Below, one piece after another: positions 55,507 through 64,000 of a stretch of DNA of 64,000 nucleotides (its first letter is position 1; each line of letters opens with the position of its first letter). The stretch lies in NCBI GenBank assembly GCA_042140185.1, contig CP159477.1, forward strand, positions 1,674,001 through 1,738,000. The letters are read 5' to 3'. Position numbers and translations under genes: made by a program. Source of the DNA: JANSXG01 sp024743075. Lineage in GTDB: Bacteria > Planctomycetota > Phycisphaerae > Phycisphaerales > UBA1924. The notes under the pieces were generated by a model. It was not told where the DNA came from, did not search any database, and saw nothing but the letters and a program-made list of their open reading frames with translations.

Positions 55507-56970
55507 GAAGCGCCGGCAGACCAAGTCCAAGGCAGGCGGTCGCATTCTCATCGTCGACGATGACCCGATCGTCGCCGAGTCTCTGAGCGAGTTTCTTGCG
55601 CAGAGGGCTACAGCACCGCGGTCTGCTTCAACGCGTCCGAAGCGCTCGAACTCCTGCGCGAGGCGTCTGCTCCCGAAGGCAGCGCGACTCGACGGCCGGA
55701 GCCGTTCAACATCGTGCTGACCGATGTGTCGATGCCCGGCATGTCGGGCCTCGAACTGGTCAAGACCATCGGCAAAGAGCACCCGAGCATCGTGCCGGTT
55801 GTGCTGACCGGTTACGGCACGATCGAGTCAGCGGTAAGGGCAATCCGCGACGGGGCGTTCGACTACATGTCCAAGCCGGTCGTCGATGATGAACTCCGCA
55901 TGACGCTCGAAAGAGCGCTCCGCCAGCAGACCCTGCTCGCGGAGAACACGAATCTCAAAAAACAGCTCGATACGAAGTTCGGACTCGGCTCTGTCATCGG
56001 GCGCGACTATCGCATGGCCAAGGCCTTCGAGATGATCGAGGCGGTCGCACCGTCGAAGGCCACGGTGCTGATCACCGGTGAATCCGGCACGGGCAAGTCG
56101 CTGCTCGCGCGCTCGATCCATCGCGGCTCGCCGCGGGCGTCGGGCTCGTTCGTGGAGATCCACTGCGGCTCGATCCCTGAAACGCTGCTGGAGTCCGAAC
56201 TGTTCGGCCATGTCAAGGGCGCGTTCACCGGGGCGCACGCCGACAAGCAGGGCAAGTTCCTTGCCGCCGATGGCGGCACCATTTTCATCGACGAGATCAA
56301 TTCCGCTTCCGCCGCGATGCAGCTCAAGCTGCTTCGGGTGCTGCAGGAGCGGAAGTTCGAGCCGATCGGCTCGACCGACACGATCGAAGTCGATGTCCGC
56401 GTTGTGCTCGCCACGAACCAGTCGCTCGAGCAACTCGTCCGGGAAGGAACCTTCCGCGAAGACCTCTACTATCGCATCAACGTGGTGAAGATCGACCTGC
56501 CCCCGCTGCGCGACCGGATGTCCGACATCCCTGCGCTCGTTGAACACTTCATGGCCAAGCACAGCGCCGAACACGGCAAGTCCGTCGTGGCGATCAGCGA
56601 GGACGCCATCGAGGCGATCCGGCGATACCCGTTCCCCGGCAACGTGCGTGAGCTCGAGAACATCATCGAACGGGCCGTCGTGCTGTCGTCTCGCCCGACG
56701 ATCACCGCCGACGACCTTCCGGTCCATGTTCTCGAAGGCAACGCACCGATGCAGCGGAGCGCAGCCGATCGCTCCCATCCCGACGACGATTCGCCGTGGT
56801 CACCGATCCCGTTAAGCGAGGCGCTCGAAGAACCGGAAAAGCGGATTCTCCTCAAGGCCCTCGAAGCGAACGAGTGGAACCGGCAAAAGACCGCCGATGA
56901 CCTCTGCATCAACCGGACGACGCTCTACAAGAAGATCAAGGCGTACGGGCTCGACAGGCTCGCGGGATGA
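55499..56970 (+). CDS. NtrC-family sigma-54 response regulator (frameshifted)
   Basis: 490 residues when restored, from ATG 55499. The receiver domain begins ILIVDDDPIVAESL; at the G-run 55605-55607 one G is missing, and the protein continues in another frame with YSTAVCFNASEALELL and the phosphoacceptor in VLTDVSMPGMSG. Next comes the AAA+ domain with GESGTGKSLLARSIH, the sigma-54-contacting GAFTGA loop and the Walker B region IFIDEINSAS, then a Fis-type HTH (NEWNRQKTADDLCINRTTLY). It would activate sigma-54 promoters when phosphorylated by the kinase just upstream. Targets are unknown. Confidence 0.93.
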
Positions 56971-56972
56971 GG

Positions 56973-57302
56973 TCAACCCGACCGGTTGATCACGGTCACG
57001 GCGATCATGACGATCTGGGCCACCGCGAGGCAGACCACTGCGACCGTTCCCGCGGCGAGGCGGCTCGACATCTGCGCTGATCGCTGCTCGGGGCGAAGGC
57101 TACTGCGGTAAATCGCGACCGCCAGCAGCGATGCCGCTGAAAACGACAAACCGAACGCGGCGAGCAACGGCTTGAGATCCGGCGAAGCGACCATTCCCGC
57201 GATCGGATAGCAGCCACCGGAAAGCGCGGCGTACGCGGCGGCCTTGAGGGCCATCGCCTTCTGGAGGCGAGGGGACAGGGTGGGTCGGGGCCGATCGCTC
57301 AT
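56973..57302 (-). CDS. Small membrane protein after the PBP gene
   Basis: 109 residues from ATG 57302, which overlaps the stop of the penicillin-binding protein gene (ATGA), so it is the last gene of that operon. Three hydrophobic segments are visible: ~17-37 (LKAAAYAALSGGCYPIAGMV), ~45-62 and ~83-105 (AAGTVAVVCLAVAQIVMIAV). No family recognised. Translational coupling to the PBP suggests a link to envelope synthesis. Confidence 0.65.
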   Translation of the reverse strand: MSDRPRPTLSPRLQKAMALKAAAYAALSGGCYPIAGMVASPDLKPLLAAFGLSFSAASLLAVAIYRSSLRPEQRSAQMSSRLAAGTVAVVCLAVAQIVMIAVTVINRSG

Positions 57303-59256
57303 CGGGACATCGTAGACGCGTCCGCGAGGTCCTGCTGCGTCTGGGGAGCCACGCCCATGTAGCGCAGGACGCGCTCGGCAACCCGGGCAGCGACAGGGCC
57401 CGCGCATTGGGAACCGTAGTGGCGGCGCTGGCGACGCATCTCCGGCCCGGGGTCGTCAATCACGACGAGCACGACGACGCGAGGCCGCTCAACCGGAGCA
57501 CCGAGGATGAAGCTCGAGTTGTACTGCCCCTCAAAGTAGCCACGCCCGTCGGGTCGCGGGATCTCGGCGGTGCCGGACTTGCCGAACATCACGAACGCGG
57601 GCTCCGCGTCGTCCGGGAAGTTCCGCTTCATCATGCGGACCATGTTGTCGAACACATCGACCATGGTTTCGCGCGCGAGCTGCGCGATCCAGGCGTCGAT
57701 CACCTGGCGACGCAGCGACAGCGCCGGCGACCGATCGTCGGTGGCGCGGAGCGTGAGCACGGGGAGCGTGCCGGCCAACTCGCCGTCACGCGCAAAGACG
57801 GAAAACGCCCGCACCATCTGAACCGGCGTGACGGCGACCTCGTGGCCCATCGCGACGGAAGTCTGCGTGTAGTCCGACCAGTTGCGTTGATTGGTGACGA
57901 TTCCCGCCGACTCGCCGGGCAGCCCGATGTCGGTCTTGCTTCCGAAGCCGAAGCGAAGCACCGCTTCGCGCATCTCGCGGAAACTCATCCGCGCTGTGCC
58001 CTGTGCCATACCGATGTTCGACGAGTTGATCAGCACCTGCAACCAGGTCTGCTCCGCACGTTTGGTGACATCGTTGAGCGTCCGGCGTCCGTACGGCAGT
58101 TTGTAGAGCCCGTTGTGCGTGTTGAACATTTCGTCGGGCCTGACTTTCTCACGCTGGAGCACTTCGGCCCACATGAAGCTCTTAAAAGTCGAACCGGGCT
58201 CGTAGACATCCTCGACGCACCGGTTGCGGGACAGCGCCGGGTGGATCTCCTTGCCGGGATCCTCCGGGAGTGTGACGAAGCGAACCGCCGGCGCCTCACC
58301 GCGTTTGATCTTCGTTGCCAGTTCGCCATCGAACGGAACGAGCCCGCGCACATCGCGTGTCAGATCCGCCATCGCAAGGACTTCGCCCGTCATCGGATCC
58401 GCAACGACGACGCGCCCGCCGGCGGAGTCGGCGTCCTCCATGCCACGCTCGAGTTCCTCGATCGCGATCTTCTGGATCGCCAGATCGATCGAGAGACGGA
58501 CATCGCTGCCGCGCTGCGGCATGGCGTAGCCACCCGCCTCGACCCACATCGGGCGTCCCTGTGCATCGCGGATGTAATCCATGTAGCCGGACGCGGGCTC
58601 CAAATCGTCGTCGAACCGCAGTTCCGCACCCAGCAGACCGTTGTGGTCCACACCAACATCGCCGATCAGTTTGGCAACCAGTTCGCCGGCCGACGATTCG
58701 CGCACGCTCCGCCGCTCGAGCGCGACGCCGCGGATATCGAGGTCGCGGGCCTGCGCGAGCTGAGCATCGTCGAGCGTCAGCCCGACCGAGACGTACCGGA
58801 TCGGACGACGGTCTTCGAGCAGACGGTGCCGGTTCTCGGCGACGCGCTCCAACACGCGATCGGAGACCTCACCCGGCGAAAGCCCGGTGATGCGCAGAGA
58901 TCCTCAATGGTCTGCGAGTATCGCGCCTGGAGTTCTTCCGCTGTCGCTCGCTTTGACGGCGGGAGATCCAGATCAGCGAGCGCGTACGGATCGACGAAGA
59001 CCCGGTATCCGGGTCGCGTCGCGGCCAGCACACGCCCCCGGCGATCCAGTAAATCACCGCGCGGCGCACTGTGCAGCGCGCGGCTTTGTCGCTGCTGGAT
59101 GAACTCGGCGAGTTCGGTGCTCGGCGCGACCTGCAACTGGATAACGCGAACAAGAACGGACCCGAACAGCACCATCACCGCGACGATGCCGATCAGCGCG
59201 ACACGGTTCGCACGCCGGCACTGCGACTCTCTCAGTGAACCGAGGACCTTGCTCAT
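57299..59256 (-). CDS. ftsI: FtsI-type penicillin-binding protein (frameshifted)
   Basis: 652 residues when restored, from ATG 59256, which overlaps the ftsL-like stop. A short cytoplasmic part and one membrane helix (LIGIVAVMVLFGSVLVRVIQ) lead to the PBP dimerisation region (RGDLLDRRGRVLAATRPGY). At about 58891-58896 one base is missing; the next frame continues with LSPGEVSDRVLERV. The transpeptidase domain has STFK (~355), SSN in INSSNIGM, and KSG in FGKSGTAEI (~557). It cross-links septal peptidoglycan. Its place behind rsmH and ftsL-like supports FtsI rather than another class B PBP. Confidence 0.93.
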
Positions 59257-59654
59257 TCCGCGTGCTCCGACTCGCCGAACGCGGGACCGAGCGTGGTCCG
59301 GTCGCGATCTTCGGGCTGCGTTTCCTCGGGAGTTGGCGCCGGCGGGCTCAGACCCGTCACCCGCTCGGGCTCCTGAATCACCGAGGCATTCAGCACCGAC
59401 GGCAACGGGTCGCACCACTCCAGCGGGATAGGCTCGAACGGACCGACACGCCCCGCCATCTGCAGAACGGCCTCCGGGGTCACACGCCGGGCGATATCGA
59501 TTCGGACTTCCTGCAATTGGCGATCGTGAGCCGCGGCTCGCTCAAGAGAGCGCGCCATGTCGTAGACCGCGTCCAGACGCTGCTGGCGGACCGTGAGCAT
59601 TGACGCCGCGGTGAGCGTGACCGCCATGATCACGATGCAGAGCTTGGCCAGCAT
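59253..59654 (-). CDS. FtsL-like division protein
   Basis: 133 residues. One membrane helix at the N-terminus (MLAKLCIVIMAVTLTAASML) is followed by a predicted coiled-coil stretch (RLDAVYDMARSLERAAAHDR) and a Pro/Glu-rich tail. Sequence alone is weak, but the size, topology and position directly before ftsI, with a 4-base overlap, fit FtsL, which in most bacteria lies between rsmH and ftsI and recruits FtsI/FtsW. The Pro-rich tail is longer than usual. Confidence 0.6.
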   Translation of the reverse strand: MLAKLCIVIMAVTLTAASMLTVRQQRLDAVYDMARSLERAAAHDRQLQEVRIDIARRVTPEAVLQMAGRVGPFEPIPLEWCDPLPSVLNASVIQEPERVTGLSPPAPTPEETQPEDRDRTTLGPAFGESEHAE

Positions 59655-59681
59655 CCGTGCCGGGCCTCCTCCAGCCGGTGC

Positions 59682-60533
59682 TCAGCGCACCGGCATTTTC
59701 AGTTCCAGTCCAACCCAGATCTCGTCAGCGCTCTTGATCTTGTCCGAGTTCAGCCGCAGGATCTCGTCCATCCGTTTCACGGTGCCAAGTTCACGCTGGG
59801 CGATGGTGCTCAGCACGTCGCCACGCTTGACGACATACACCCACTGGCCGCCCGACGGCTTTGGCGGATCGGCGCGGACCGGATCGCTGGGGCGCGTATC
59901 GCGCGGAACGTCTCGCACGTCACCGCCATCGAGTTCGGCCCGGGACGGGATCACCAGCGACGCACCCGGACGGATCGTCCCTCCGGAGCCGACTCGATCC
60001 TTGTTCCACTCGGCCAGTTTCGCATGGAGGTTGCCGTCACCGTAGTACCGCTGGGCGATCGCCCAGAGCGTCTCGCCCTCTTCGATCCGGTGCAGTCGCA
60101 CCGTTGCGTCGGGTCGCCGAACTTCATCACGAGGCGATTCGATCTTCGGGCGCCCCATTTCCAGTTCGCCCGGCTCGACACGATCGCGACCGTCGGTGGC
60201 TCCCGCGACCGGGGGCGGCTGGCGACGGATCTCGTCGATTCCGCTTCGGACGCCGCCGATCAGATCATCGATGATGCTGGACTCCTCGTCTCCTGCGATG
60301 GCGACCGGGTCCTCCTCGACAGGCAGGCCCGGCAGCGCGCGATCCCGAGACCGGCTCGCCACTTGGCCGAGACCCGGGCCGAGTTCCGTTTCGATCGCGC
60401 GGATCGGGTCATCCATCGACTGCGTTGACGCGACACCCCGCTCGGCACCGGAGATGTGGTCCGAGACCAACACCCCGACCACCAAAACGAGGGCAAAACC
60501 GAGGATCAGAGCCAATTTGTGTTCGCGGGTCAT
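59682..60533 (-). CDS. Membrane-anchored protein with two LysM domains
   Basis: 283 residues from ATG 60533. A membrane helix (~7-25, LALILGFALVLVVGVLVSD) and a long acidic linker precede two LysM peptidoglycan-binding modules: ~145-195 (IEEGETLWAIAQRYYGDGNL) and ~232-280 (VKRGDVLSTIAQRELGTVKR). No hydrolase domain is present. It sits between rsmH and the ftsL-like gene, where no LysM gene is found in the standard cluster, so it may guide or sense peptidoglycan at the division site; that is inference. Confidence 0.88.
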   Translation of the reverse strand: MTREHKLALILGFALVLVVGVLVSDHISGAERGVASTQSMDDPIRAIETELGPGLGQVASRSRDRALPGLPVEEDPVAIAGDEESSIIDDLIGGVRSGIDEIRRQPPPVAGATDGRDRVEPGELEMGRPKIESPRDEVRRPDATVRLHRIEEGETLWAIAQRYYGDGNLHAKLAEWNKDRVGSGGTIRPGASLVIPSRAELDGGDVRDVPRDTRPSDPVRADPPKPSGGQWVYVVKRGDVLSTIAQRELGTVKRMDEILRLNSDKIKSADEIWVGLELKMPVR

Positions 60534-60662
60534 GTCGAGAGCGTCCCTGCCCTTCGATTGATCAGAATGTGTGCATCGCCGAGCGCCGCAGCGGAATCCG
60601 TTCCGTATCGGCAAACCCTCAAACGGGCCTTTCGGCCGGCCGAGAAACGCGATCCGCCCCGG

Positions 60663-61631
60663 TCAGGGCATGATACGGATCGCTCTGAGTTTCGCAGACC
60701 GCGAACGCGGATTCCGCGAAATCTCCTCATCGCTCGCCGAAATCGGTCGGCCGGTCAGCACCTTGCCCAGCCCACGATCCTCCAGCCCCGCCATCGCCCG
60801 CTTCACGCGCCGGTCTTCCAGCGAGTGAAAGGAGATGACGGCGATCCGCGCTCCACGCCGGATCCAGCGAGCCGCCGTCCCGCCTTCGATCCTCATCGCC
60901 GAAGCGGCCCTTTGCACGGCCTCGAGCAGGGCATCCAGGTTGCCCAGTTCGTCATTGACCGCGATCCGCAGGGCCTGAAAGGTCTTCGTCGCAGGGTGGA
61001 TAGTCTTGCGACCGCCACCCGGTCCCGAAGAAGGACGGCTCCCAACCACCGAGCGAACGATCTCCGCGAGCTCGGCTGTCGTTTGTATCGGCGAGCCCTC
61101 GCGAACGGCGACAACTTTCCGGGCGATCGCGCGGTGCTGACGCTCCTCTCCGAAATCGCGAAGGATCTCGGACAACTCCTGTTCAGACACGCTGTTCACC
61201 AGATCGGCGGCGGTCACGGGGCCCGACGGATCAAGGCGCATGTCCAGCGGCCCCTCGCCCTGAAAACTCAGCCCACGCGACCGGTCGTCCATCTGGTTTG
61301 ACGAGAAGCCCAGGTCGGCCAGTACCGCGTCGGCAGACAGCCCGAGTTCCAGCATCCGGCGCGGGGCAGAGGCGAAATTACCGGCCAGCGTCTCGATCCG
61401 GACCGAATCCCCCACGGCTTCGCGGACACGCTCGGCTGAAAAAACCAGGTTCTCGGCGTCGAGGTCGCAGAGCACGATGGTCCCCCCGCCGTCGGTGGCC
61501 AAGGCCCGTGCCAGAGCGGTCGCGTGCCCGCCGCGCCCGGCGGTGCAGTCAAGGACGGTTTCGCCACCCTTCGGATGCAAACTATCCATGACCTCGTCGA
61601 GCAGAACTGGGGCGTGTCCGGTGGTTTCCAC
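60663..61631 (-). CDS. rsmH: 16S rRNA m4C1402 methyltransferase RsmH
   Basis: 322 residues from GTG 61631. The N-terminus (GHAPVLLDEVMDSLHPKGGE) and SAM-binding loop (VLDCTAGRGGHATAL) are characteristic, with LADLGFSSNQMDDRSRGLSF and the late VISFHSLEDRRVKRAM motif. It methylates the base N4 of C1402 in 16S rRNA. This gene (old name mraW) starts the division and cell-wall cluster in most bacteria; mraZ is absent here, and its start lies 43 bases from the divergent sppA-type gene. Confidence 0.97.
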   Translation of the reverse strand: METTGHAPVLLDEVMDSLHPKGGETVLDCTAGRGGHATALARALATDGGGTIVLCDLDAENLVFSAERVREAVGDSVRIETLAGNFASAPRRMLELGLSADAVLADLGFSSNQMDDRSRGLSFQGEGPLDMRLDPSGPVTAADLVNSVSEQELSEILRDFGEERQHRAIARKVVAVREGSPIQTTAELAEIVRSVVGSRPSSGPGGGRKTIHPATKTFQALRIAVNDELGNLDALLEAVQRAASAMRIEGGTAARWIRRGARIAVISFHSLEDRRVKRAMAGLEDRGLGKVLTGRPISASDEEISRNPRSRSAKLRAIRIMP

Positions 61632-61674
61632 GTCGTCAAACTACCGCCTCCGGCACCGGCCGTACACTTGCCCC

Positions 61675-62679
61675 ATGCAACGAAGACTCCAGACGACCGC
61701 CCTGCTGCTCGCGACGCTGCTCATCACGACCGGCTGCCTGCCCAGTCGCGTCGCCATCGATCTCGACCCCGGGGATGGCCGGATCGAGTCTACGCGTGTC
61801 TTCGCGGACCGCGACTTGTCGTGGTTCGGTTCGCTTCCCAAGGTCGCGTTAATCGATGTCGAAGGCGTGCTTTCGCACATTCCACAGCCGGGACTGATCG
61901 CACCCGCATCCAACCCGGTCGATCGGGTGGTTGCGCGCCTAAGCGAAGCCGAACGCGATGACTTGGTCCGGGCGGTCGTGCTCAGGGTGAACTCGCCCGG
62001 CGGCACCGTCGGAGCTTCCGAGACGATCTACGAGGAGATCCGCAGGTTCCGCGAACGAACCGGCAAGCCCGTGATTGTCTCCATGTCCGAGCTCGCCGCC
62101 TCGGGCGGGTACTACATCAGCCTGCCCTCCGACCGGATCATCGCGCAACCGAGCACAATCACCGGGTCCATCGGCGTAATCTTCCAGACCTTCAATGTCT
62201 CCGAGGGGCTCTCGATGATCGGCATCGAGGGCCGCGCCGTCACCTCCGGGCCCAACAAAGCCATCGCCTCACCATTCGAGCCAACCGATCCGGAGCATTA
62301 CGACATCCTTCAGGGCATCGTCGACGGCTTCTACTCCGACTTCCGCGAGCGGGTCGCTGAGCACCGACCCGGCATCCCGTCCGAATCGCTCGACACCGCC
62401 ACCGACGGCCGCATTTTCACCGGCACTCAGGCCGTTCAGATCGGGCTCGTCGACGAACTTGGGACGGTCTACGACGCCTTCGAAGCCGCGAAGTCACTCG
62501 CCGGCCTCACCGAAGCGCAACTCGTGAAGTACCACGCCGAGGGTGCCCGCGTGAACTCGCCGTACGCAGCGGCCCCCGACGCACGCCCGAACGCCGTCGA
62601 CCGGAGCGTCGACGTCAGGTTGTTCGAAATCGAGAACGCCCGGTTCACGACCGGCTTTTACTACATCTGGCGACCGTGA
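61675..62679 (+). CDS. sppA: SppA-type signal peptide peptidase, lipoprotein
   Basis: 334 residues from ATG 61675. The N-terminal signal (TALLLATLLITTGC) ends in a cysteine with a lipobox-like context, so it is probably a lipoprotein rather than a membrane-spanning SppA. The protease domain shows VNSPGGTVGASETIYEEI, the catalytic serine in ELAASGGYYIS, and the region TSGPNKAIASPF, where the family has its general-base lysine. It is a single-domain form like Bacillus SppA, likely clearing cut signal peptides. It is divergent from rsmH. Confidence 0.9.
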   Translation: MQRRLQTTALLLATLLITTGCLPSRVAIDLDPGDGRIESTRVFADRDLSWFGSLPKVALIDVEGVLSHIPQPGLIAPASNPVDRVVARLSEAERDDLVRAVVLRVNSPGGTVGASETIYEEIRRFRERTGKPVIVSMSELAASGGYYISLPSDRIIAQPSTITGSIGVIFQTFNVSEGLSMIGIEGRAVTSGPNKAIASPFEPTDPEHYDILQGIVDGFYSDFRERVAEHRPGIPSESLDTATDGRIFTGTQAVQIGLVDELGTVYDAFEAAKSLAGLTEAQLVKYHAEGARVNSPYAAAPDARPNAVDRSVDVRLFEIENARFTTGFYYIWRP

Positions 62680-63827
62680 TCAGGCGTCCGGCGAGGGCCA
62701 GCCGTCGAACAGGAACCGGCCGTCGCGGAAGAACTCCTCGCCGTCGGCGCTGATCGAGCCGCCCCCGGCATCGGGGCGCAGATCGCAGACCATGTCCCAG
62801 TGCAGCCCGCTCTCGTTCGTGCTCCCGCTCTCCGGGTAGCCCGCGCCGACCGCGGCGTGGAACGTGCCGCCGATCTTCTCGTCAAACAGCGTGTTGCGCG
62901 TGTACTGCGTGATCGAGTAGTTCGTGCCGATGGCGATCTCGCCGAGGTTCCGCGCGCCCTCATCCTGATCGAGCATGGCGATGAGGAACTCCTCGTTCCG
63001 ACGCGCCGACGCGTCCACCACCCGCCCGTTCCTGAAGGCGAGCCGGATGCCCTCGACTTCGCGCCCGTTGTGGACCGCCGGAAAGGTGTAGTTCACGTGG
63101 CCGTCCACGCCCTGTGGCCCGGCGAAGACCTCGCCGTCGGGAAAATTCTCCCCGCCGCAACAGTTGATCCAGGTGGCTCCGTCCACGCTCACCGTGAGGT
63201 CCGTCCCATCGTGGCCGTCACCTGCGGGCGCCCGGAAGCGCAGTTCTTTACGCTGGTTCAGCCAGTCCACCGCCCGCTGCTGTCGCTCGGCCAATCGCTG
63301 CCACGACGCCGCAGGGTCGTCGTGATGAAGCAGACCCGCCTTGAAGACGAAGTCTTCGTACTGGCGCAACGACATCTCGGCGTCCTGAGCGCTGGCCTGC
63401 GTCGGGAAAAGCGTGCCGCACCAGCGGAGCTCGCCCGCCGCCGCTCGCTCCATGAATCGCTTCATGTAAGGCCGACGCGCTGCGGACCGCTTGCTCTGAC
63501 GCGACGGATCAAGCCGACTCATCGACTTGGTATTCGTTTCGGCCCAGAACACGATGCGAACATCCAATGCCTCGATGGACTGCATCTGCAGTGGCGACAG
63601 GAACGCCAACTGCTCGTCGGACGCCCGCTCCAGGAAGGTGTTTTCCAGACTGTCGGCCGTCGCCTCCCAGAACGGATGCGCCCGGCTTCCAGGCACTTCT
63701 CGAACACCGCTTCGATCAGCGGCATCGCGATCGGATCCGAACGGATCCCGACGAGATCCCCGGCTTTGACCTTGGTCGAATAGCCCACGATCACCTCGGC
63801 CAAGCGGTCCAGTCGCTGATCTCTCAT
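62680..63827 (-). CDS. M29-family aminopeptidase (frameshifted in this sequence)
   Basis: 382 residues when restored, from ATG 63827 with GAGGAG close upstream. The N-terminal part ends near FEKCLEAG; at the C/G-run 63681-63683 one base is missing, and the protein continues in another frame with HPFWEATADSLENTFLERAS. The metal ligands of M29 (AmpS/PepS type) enzymes are visible: E in FPDGEVFAGP, E in NLGEIAIGTN, H and Y in GGTFHAAVGAGYPES, H and D in LHWDMVCDL. It removes N-terminal residues from peptides. It ends one base after sppA and is convergent with it. Confidence 0.92.
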
Positions 63828-63942
63828 CGTTCTCCTCTCTGAAGGTGCGGGTCGGGGCGGCTATCCTAACGCGTCGGGCCGAGCCCGCCGGAACCGCCTG
63901 AATCCCCACGCGATCTTCCGATCGCTCTGAGAAAGACCACCC

Positions 63943-64000
63943 ATGCGCCGCTTCGACCGAATCGCCCTTTGCCTCCTCACCGCCGGCGTCTGCACGATCG
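63943..64000 (+). CDS. Start of an exported protein (partial)
   Basis: An ATG at 63943 opens a frame that stays open to the window edge: MRRFDRIALCLLTAGVCTI. The basic start and hydrophobic core look like a signal peptide. It is divergent from the aminopeptidase gene. Only 19 residues are visible, so the product cannot be named. Confidence 0.45.
   Translation, partial: MRRFDRIALCLLTAGVCTI

Noticed and set aside
1..64000. CRISPR arrays, insertion sequences, prophage genes, rRNA
   Set aside because: I looked for regularly spaced repeats, transposase motifs and phage genes and saw none; the only RNA gene I can support is tRNA-Gly.

Overview
This window is GC-rich bacterial chromosome, tightly packed with core genes on both strands. 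Several traits suggest a planctomycete, most likely of the class Phycisphaerae: a class IV histone deacetylase-like protein, many TPR proteins, a TPR-YggX fusion, an anti-sigma-like protein ending in a dockerin-type repeat, and a fragment of the division/cell-wall cluster. This assignment is inferred from gene content; no rRNA is present. A lone fliM suggests flagella elsewhere in the genome. I saw no insertion sequences, prophage or CRISPR array.

Layout. 1-9300: tail of a glycosidase-like gene, a ComEA-like protein, mfd, a membrane protein, coaC, rpoZ, a DUF3553 protein, a small coiled-coil protein and a DegT aminotransferase. 9373-11301: dnaA and an AT-richer upstream region with weak DnaA-box-like sites. 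11302-18769: GNAT protein, secreted protein, rpmA with terminator, a class A beta-lactamase-like protein, hemW, FHA protein, zinc ribbon and purA. 18785-23786 (minus strand): an operon of a small membrane protein, a histidine kinase, a response regulator with an XRE-type output domain, and a TPR protein. 23878-28364: fumC and thrS converging on a perfect palindromic terminator, then the deacetylase-like gene. 28413-32962: an ECF sigma factor followed by surface genes (anti-sigma/dockerin, cohesin-like, small lipoprotein, VIT-VWA lipoprotein). 32970-36530: MsrBA, tRNA-Gly and DsbD. 36719-48477: fliM, a structured leader, then nusA-infB-DUF503-rbfA-HhH protein-TPR protein-yebC. 48486-56970: zincin, TPR-YggX, DUF58, 3D-domain, PfkB and TauE proteins, and a cytosolic kinase with an NtrC-type regulator. 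56973-61631 (minus strand): rsmH, LysM protein, ftsL-like, ftsI-type PBP and a small membrane protein. 61675-64000: sppA-type lipoprotein, M29 aminopeptidase and the start of a secreted protein.

Frameshifts. At least twelve recognisable genes, including essential ones (dnaA, purA, infB, the ftsI-type gene), are broken by shifts of one reading-frame step, usually in G/C or A runs or CG-rich spots. In each case the expected remainder of the protein continues in another frame. So many breaks in unrelated essential genes point to consensus sequencing errors rather than gene decay. I give these genes as whole CDS spans and state where the frame changes.

Functional links. Most genes serve information processing (mfd, rpoZ, dnaA, nusA, infB, rbfA, rpmA, thrS), envelope building and protein quality (PBP, rsmH, DsbD, MsrBA, SppA) and signalling. 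The least conventional parts are the ECF-sigma/dockerin/cohesin-like/VIT-VWA cluster and the kinase-RR(XRE)-TPR operon.
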